The position numbers and the translations under genes were made by a program. A stretch of 9,474 bases of DNA. Origin: Spirochaetaceae bacterium (GTDB lineage: Bacteria > Spirochaetota > Spirochaetia > UBA9216). Within the stretch, counting starts at the first letter, position 1; each line of letters starts with the position of its first letter. This document shows, one piece after another, positions 5,933 to 9,474 of this stretch. The notes beneath the pieces were generated by a model, which ran no database searches, was not told the DNA's origin, and was given only the letters and a program-made list of their open reading frames with translations. Location: assembly GCA_028527945.1 (NCBI GenBank), contig JAQQAK010000052.1:1-9474 (forward strand), written 5' to 3'.

Positions 5933-5969
5933 GAAGGCAAGGGATGCCTTCTTAAACCTATCAAGGAGG
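5933..5969 (+). promoter_or_regulatory. Predicted dual CsrA-type site: GGA-loop hairpin plus Shine-Dalgarno of flagellin 2
   Basis: GAAGGCA (5933-5939) and TGCCTTC (5945-5951) form a 7-bp stem around the loop AGGGA (5940-5944), with GGA at 5942-5944. The Shine-Dalgarno GGAGG at 5965-5969 is 8 nt before the ATG, and the two GGA motifs start 23 nt apart. The core GGCAAGGGATGCC is the flagellin-1 hairpin core with one extra G. The outer stem bases differ but still pair in both genes, which points to selection on structure. Confidence 0.58.
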
Positions 5970-5977
5970 GTTATATA

Positions 5978-6829
5978 ATGATAATTAATCACAACTTGAG
6001 TGCTGATTACGCAAGCCGTCTATTAAATTCAAAATCAACAGACATGAGTGCAAGCATGGAGAAACTCAGTTCTGGAATGAGAATTAACAAAGCCGGAGAC
6101 GATGCTTCCGGTCTTGCTGTTTCAGAAAAACTTAGAAGCCAGATCAGAGGACTGAATCAGGCTAACAAGAATATTGAGAACGGTGTTTCTTTCATTCAGA
6201 CAACAGAGGGTTTCCTTGGAAACACTCAGGATATTCTGCACAGAATTAGAGACTTATCAGTTCAATCAGCCAATGGAATCTACACTGAAGAAGATAGAAT
6301 GCAGATTCAGGTAGAAGTATCACAGCTTGTAGACGAGATTAATAGGATTGCTTCTCATGCTCAATTTAACGGCATGAACATGTTAACAGGTGCTTTTGCA
6401 TCAGATTCAGCAACCGGTCAGATGATGCAGTTCCAGGTTGGAGCTAACATGGATCAGAATGAAAGAGTCTATGTTGGAACAATGACAGCCGAAGCTCTAG
6501 GAATTGAAAATATTCAGGGAGGTTCAGGAACTATTAATATCGCGACATCTGAGGACGCTAACATGGCAATTGGTCTTGTGGACAGCGCACTCACACAGGT
6601 TTCGAAACAGAGAGCTGATCTTGGTGCTTACCAGAACAGATTCGAAACAGCTTCGAAGGGTGTCTCTATCGCAGCAGAAAACCTTCAGGCAGCGGAATCT
6701 ACAATCCGCGATGTTGATATGGCCAGTGAAATGTCTACTTTTGTTAAGAACCAGATTCTTACACAATCAAGCACAGCTATACTTGCACAGGCAAACACAC
6801 AGCCACAGTCAATACTACAGCTTCTTTAA
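5978..6829 (+). CDS. flaB: Flagellin, FlaB-type periplasmic flagellar filament core protein (second copy)
   Basis: This 283-residue protein has no signal peptide and the same D0/D1-only architecture as the first copy: LSSGMRINKAGDDASGLAVS (30-49), QVEVSQLVDEINRIASHAQF (111-130), KQRADLGAYQNRFET (210-224), AENLQAAESTIRDVDM (233-248) and KNQILTQSSTAILAQAN (257-273). It diverges in three places. The N-terminal segment 9-27 (ADYASRLLNSKSTDMSASM) differs. The segment after NGMNMLTG (residues 139-156) is shorter and lacks the RFA and ENTVTASMW motif of the first copy. The C-terminus ends ILQLL with no final residue after it. These mark it as a separate filament isoform, not a recent duplicate. By gene order it could be the FlaB3 equivalent, but that is a guess. 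The start is fixed by GGAGG 8 nt upstream and by alignment. A strong terminator follows. Confidence 0.94.
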   Translation: MIINHNLSADYASRLLNSKSTDMSASMEKLSSGMRINKAGDDASGLAVSEKLRSQIRGLNQANKNIENGVSFIQTTEGFLGNTQDILHRIRDLSVQSANGIYTEEDRMQIQVEVSQLVDEINRIASHAQFNGMNMLTGAFASDSATGQMMQFQVGANMDQNERVYVGTMTAEALGIENIQGGSGTINIATSEDANMAIGLVDSALTQVSKQRADLGAYQNRFETASKGVSIAAENLQAAESTIRDVDMASEMSTFVKNQILTQSSTAILAQANTQPQSILQLL

Positions 6830-6886
6830 AACGAAGCTTATGGGGCAAGAGATTTCTGGACGTTATCTTATTGCTAATATTTTTCA

Positions 6887-6917
6887 GGAAGGGGCTCGCG
6901 CCCCCTTCCATTTTTTT
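6887..6917 (+). terminator. Strong intrinsic terminator after the second flagellin
   Basis: GGAAGGGG (6887-6894) pairs with CCCCTTCC (6902-6909) around a GC-rich 7-nt loop, followed by A and seven T residues (6911-6917). It lies 57 bp after the flagellin stop and separates the abundant flagellin message from flaG-fliD. Confidence 0.93.
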
Positions 6918-6920
6918 CAA

Positions 6921-6944
6921 AGACAGTAAAAGGATATACTGTCT
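6921..6944 (+). promoter_or_regulatory. Palindrome with GGA loop upstream of flaG
   Basis: AGACAGTA (6921-6928) and TACTGTCT (6937-6944) form a perfect 8-bp stem with the loop AAAGGATA (6929-6936), presenting GGA at 6932-6934. Three readings are open. It may be a CsrA-type site like those before the flagellins, with the flaG Shine-Dalgarno as second site 26 nt away. It may be an operator overlapping a promoter, since TATACT at 6935-6940 is a good -10 but has no convincing -35. It may also be a second weak terminator, as it is followed by AATTTTT. Confidence 0.45.
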
Positions 6945-6951
6945 AATTTTT

Positions 6952-6966
6952 CACCAGGGAGTGGTG
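6952..6966 (+). promoter_or_regulatory. flaG Shine-Dalgarno enclosed in a small hairpin loop
   Basis: CACC (6952-6955) can pair with GGTG (6963-6966), placing the Shine-Dalgarno GGGAG (6957-6961), which includes a GGA motif, in the 7-nt loop just before the ATG at 6969. The stem is only 4 bp. It would modestly restrict ribosome access and present GGA in the form CsrA prefers. Confidence 0.4.
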
Positions 6967-6968
6967 TT

Positions 6969-7403
6969 ATGGAAATTGATTTAAATGCTATAAATACAAA
7001 TTCTATTTCTTCATCGACATCTGCCGCAAAACAGGCAACAGTTGACACTTCTTCTGTAAATATTAATACATCAAAAGTAAAGGCAAAATCTGAAGAAACG
7101 ATCAAAAAACAGCAGCAAATGAAAGAAGTTGCGATAGAAAAACTCGAAACAGAAATTCAGAATACTGAAGAACAACGTCAGAGAATAGACGCGGAAAAAT
7201 ACCTTAAAGAAATAATAAAAATAACAGACACATTAAACAGAAAACTTAAATACAGTATTGATAATAATTCCGGACAGGTTATTGTAAAGGTCGTTGATGC
7301 TGAAACCGACAATGTTATAAAGGAGCTCCCCCCGGAATCTCTTAAAAGGCTTTATGCCAAAATGAAAGAAGCTAAAGGGTCAATTATTGATACATTAATT
7401 TGA
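6969..7403 (+). CDS. flaG: FlaG-family flagellar protein
   Basis: This 144-residue protein's C-terminal 60 residues (about 84-143) match the FlaG pattern: a helix ending in LNRKLKYSID, then NSGQVIVKVVDAETDNVIKE (100-119) and LPPESLKRLYAKM (120-132). The family signature is 'L.F..de.tgq.vVkV.D..TgevIReIPpee'. The N-terminal half is Ser/Thr/Asn-rich (1-38) followed by a charged, coiled-coil-like stretch (41-80), and is poorly conserved in the family. FlaG proteins influence filament length and are typically encoded beside fliD, as here. No signal peptide is seen. It starts after the flagellin terminator with its own Shine-Dalgarno 7 nt upstream. It is followed by fliD after 42 bp, so the two are probably one operon. 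Confidence 0.87.
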   Translation: MEIDLNAINTNSISSSTSAAKQATVDTSSVNINTSKVKAKSEETIKKQQQMKEVAIEKLETEIQNTEEQRQRIDAEKYLKEIIKITDTLNRKLKYSIDNNSGQVIVKVVDAETDNVIKELPPESLKRLYAKMKEAKGSIIDTLI

Positions 7404-7445
7404 CTTTTTAAATTTTAATTATGGAGGGGCAAGGTTTTAGCAGCG

Positions 7446-9443
7446 ATGTCTGATATAACAATCCCCGGCGTTAATAGCGGCCTCAATACTGACAGCATCG
7501 TTTCCAAACTAATGGAAATGGAAAAGATACCTTTAAATCGCAAAAAAGACGATTTGGAATCTTATGAAAACGAGAAGAAAATTTGGCAAGATCTTTCAAA
7601 AAATCTTACCAATTTTGAAGATACGGCCAAAGGTCTGTATGGAGCAGATAACCCTTTCAACGAACGTATTGTTGAATCTTCTGATGAAAAAGTATTAACA
7701 GCGACCGCTGATCGCGGCGCGATAAGTCAGGATAAAGAACTTACAGTCATAAAAAAAGCCTCTTCAGACAGATTTTTGTCAAAATCTATAGATGATAAAT
7801 TTGAAGCACCATCAGGAGAATACTCCTTCACTATTGGTGATAAAAATATTGATTTCAATTTCAGAGGCGGAACAGTTAAACGACTTGTAGAAAGAATCAA
7901 TAACCGTGGAAATAATTTACTTAGGGCTCAGTTAATAAAAGATACTCCAGACACAACTGTCATGCTCATTGAATCTACAAAAGAAGGGCTTGATAATAAG
8001 CTTGTTTTTAACGACGGTGCAGCAAAAGATTTTGCAATTTCTGCCGGCATCTTAGTTCAAAGTGACGATTCGTTAAGAGAGATTCCTGTAAAACCTTCTG
8101 TTGATTCAAAACTGACAGAAACAACAGAAACTGGTGAGACCTTATTAAATCCTGGAGCTAATGGAAAAATTGAAATATCACCTGCAGAAAAAGATACTGG
8201 AAATATTTATCTCGAACTTCAAGTAGAGATTAAAAACCTTGAAAGTTCAGAATGGACTCCCCCTACCCAACCACAGGGGCCCGATAAACCGGAAAATTCA
8301 GGAATAGATTACAATGGAATTATAGTTAATAACACAGATAGTCTTGTCAGTATTCCTGAATGGAAAAAACCTGAACCTCCCAAAACTAATGTTGATTTTG
8401 AAGTTTTTTCATCAGACGCAAATGGCACAAAAAGATTTTTACCAGCTCTGAAAGATACAACAGAACCTCAAAAATTAACTGTAAAGCTCTCAGATTTAGG
8501 TGGAAGTTCATCTGCTATTAATTTTGAGAACAATAATACAAATAAAGCAATTACTATAAAAAAGATTAAGTTCTATAATCCGGAAACCCGTGGAGGATGG
8601 GAACCTTCTCACCCGGTAGACAAAGCGTCCAACTCTGTGGTAGAAGTTGACGGAATAAAAATTACACGGGAAAGTAACACCATAGATGACCTCATACCAG
8701 GTGTAACCCTTACTCTTAAAAGTGAATCAGAAGATCCGGTAGATTTAAAAATAACACCGGATGATGAACTTGTAAAAGACAGAATTATCAAATTTGTCGG
8801 AAGCTATAATAGACTTCAGGCTAATTTGAGTATTCTTACATCAACAGATAACGCGGTAATCTCTGAACTTGACTATTTTACCGACGATGAAAAAGAAGAA
8901 GCCAAGGACAGATTAGGCTATTTTCAGGGAGATTCTACCCTTATTCAGGTTAAATCAAAGCTTCAGAACATTTTTATGTCACCTTATAAGACAAAATCTG
9001 ATGAATCCTTGAAAATGTTGTCGCAAATAGGAATTTCGACTAATTCGTCAGGCTTAGGTGGAGGTTATAACAAATCTAAACTTAGAGGGTATATAGAAAT
9101 CAATGAAGATGAACTGGATTCATCTTTAGCAAATAATATGGTTGCCGTAAAAGAATTGTTTGGCTATGATTCTGATGGAGATTTAATTGTTGATACAGGA
9201 GCAGCATATTCCGCACAGGCCAGCATGAAACCATATGCTGGAACAAATGGTATTTTTTCCTACAGGATGAGTACTCTTGACTCAAAGATTAAACGAACAG
9301 AACGTGATATTTCAAATTATGAATTAAAACTCGCGGACAAAGAAGCCGAACTTAAAAATAAATATGCTAAAATGGAAGGTAGTGTTAATGCAATGCAACA
9401 AACATCTTCTTCTCTACAAAATCTTAATTCCAGTGGTAATTAA
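7446..9443 (+). CDS. fliD: Flagellar filament cap protein FliD (HAP2)
   Basis: FliD caps the growing filament and helps flagellin fold into place; in spirochaetes this occurs in the periplasm. The 665-residue product begins SDITIPGVNSGLNTDSIVSK (2-21), followed by LMEMEKIPLNRKK, the standard FliD N-terminal helix. The FliD C-terminal region starts near 396 (VVEVDGIKITRESNTIDDLI, then PGVTLTLKS). It continues through QIGISTNSSGLGGGYNKSKL (527-546) and ends in a coiled coil (about 609-660). At 665 residues it is much longer than the enteric protein (about 470). Most of the excess lies between roughly 200 and 395, including proline-rich stretches near 270-285 and 304-313. The start is fixed by the conserved N-terminus. 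GGAGG at 7423-7427 is 18 nt from the ATG, so spacing is poor, and AAGG at 7431-7434 may serve instead. Confidence 0.93.
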   Translation: MSDITIPGVNSGLNTDSIVSKLMEMEKIPLNRKKDDLESYENEKKIWQDLSKNLTNFEDTAKGLYGADNPFNERIVESSDEKVLTATADRGAISQDKELTVIKKASSDRFLSKSIDDKFEAPSGEYSFTIGDKNIDFNFRGGTVKRLVERINNRGNNLLRAQLIKDTPDTTVMLIESTKEGLDNKLVFNDGAAKDFAISAGILVQSDDSLREIPVKPSVDSKLTETTETGETLLNPGANGKIEISPAEKDTGNIYLELQVEIKNLESSEWTPPTQPQGPDKPENSGIDYNGIIVNNTDSLVSIPEWKKPEPPKTNVDFEVFSSDANGTKRFLPALKDTTEPQKLTVKLSDLGGSSSAINFENNNTNKAITIKKIKFYNPETRGGWEPSHPVDKASNSVVEVDGIKITRESNTIDDLIPGVTLTLKSESEDPVDLKITPDDELVKDRIIKFVGSYNRLQANLSILTSTDNAVISELDYFTDDEKEEAKDRLGYFQGDSTLIQVKSKLQNIFMSPYKTKSDESLKMLSQIGISTNSSGLGGGYNKSKLRGYIEINEDELDSSLANNMVAVKELFGYDSDGDLIVDTGAAYSAQASMKPYAGTNGIFSYRMSTLDSKIKRTERDISNYELKLADKEAELKNKYAKMEGSVNAMQQTSSSLQNLNSSGN

Positions 9444-9457
9444 TCAGGAGCTCTTTT

Positions 9458-9474
9458 GTGATAGACATCTACAT
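9458..9474 (+). CDS. 5' end of a further gene with GTG start (truncated by window edge)
   Basis: GGAG at 9447-9450 lies 7 nt before a GTG at 9458-9460, which opens a frame encoding M-I-D-I-Y to the window end. The close spacing after the fliD stop (14 bp) suggests continuation of the flaG-fliD operon. Too little is visible to identify the product. Confidence 0.5.

Noticed and set aside
5810..5992. 60-codon minus-strand reading frame between the flagellins
   Set aside because: It crosses the conserved flagellin leader hairpin and the terminator palindrome, resembles no protein, and starts inside the flagellin 5' end.
6504..6929. 141-codon + strand reading frame overlapping the 3' part of the second flagellin
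   Set aside because: It is an out-of-frame shadow of the flagellin coding sequence that continues into the terminator; its composition is not protein-like and it has no convincing ribosome-binding site.

Overview
The window looks like chromosomal DNA of a spirochaete of the genus Treponema, probably a low-GC host-associated species. The main evidence is two adjacent FlaB-type flagellins whose core blocks closely match the Treponema FlaB sequences I remember, followed by flaG and a long fliD. The species is not determined. All supported genes are on the + strand.

Left part (1-1641): the acidic C-terminal end of an unidentified protein that runs off the left edge, then a zapA-like cell-division gene. 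Between zapA and the next gene lies a 6S RNA (ssrS), recognised by its long closing stem and conserved 3' motif; zapA next to ssrS is also the arrangement in many proteobacteria. The start codon of a PilZ-domain (putative c-di-GMP receptor) gene directly abuts the U-run at the 6S 3' end.

Middle part (1669-4458): a cytoplasmic TPR protein, a calcineurin-like metallophosphoesterase with a non-standard first metal motif, and a ParB/sulfiredoxin-like protein of unknown function. The last two overlap and appear translationally coupled, and the pair ends at a clear intrinsic terminator.

Right part (4459-9474): a flagellar filament locus. A good sigma-28 (FliA/WhiG-type) promoter reads into a leader of about 180 nt ahead of the first flagellin. 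A second flagellin follows after 289 bp of hairpin-rich sequence and ends at a strong terminator. flaG (filament-length/export accessory protein) and fliD (filament cap) come next, then the first codons of another gene with a GTG start.

The most interesting signal is regulatory. Both flagellin genes have, just upstream of the Shine-Dalgarno (SD), a stable hairpin presenting GGA in its loop within the shared core GGCAAGG(G)ATGCC. flaG has a comparable GGA-loop palindrome plus an SD that is itself in a hairpin loop. This is the geometry expected of dual-site CsrA translational repression, known for flagellin leaders in Bacillus (the FliW-CsrA-Hag switch) and reported for Borrelia flaB. I see no defence island, mobile element, CRISPR array or tRNA. 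The protein-coding content is ordinary, and what is new or under-described is most likely in the RNA leaders and at the 6S-pilZ junction.
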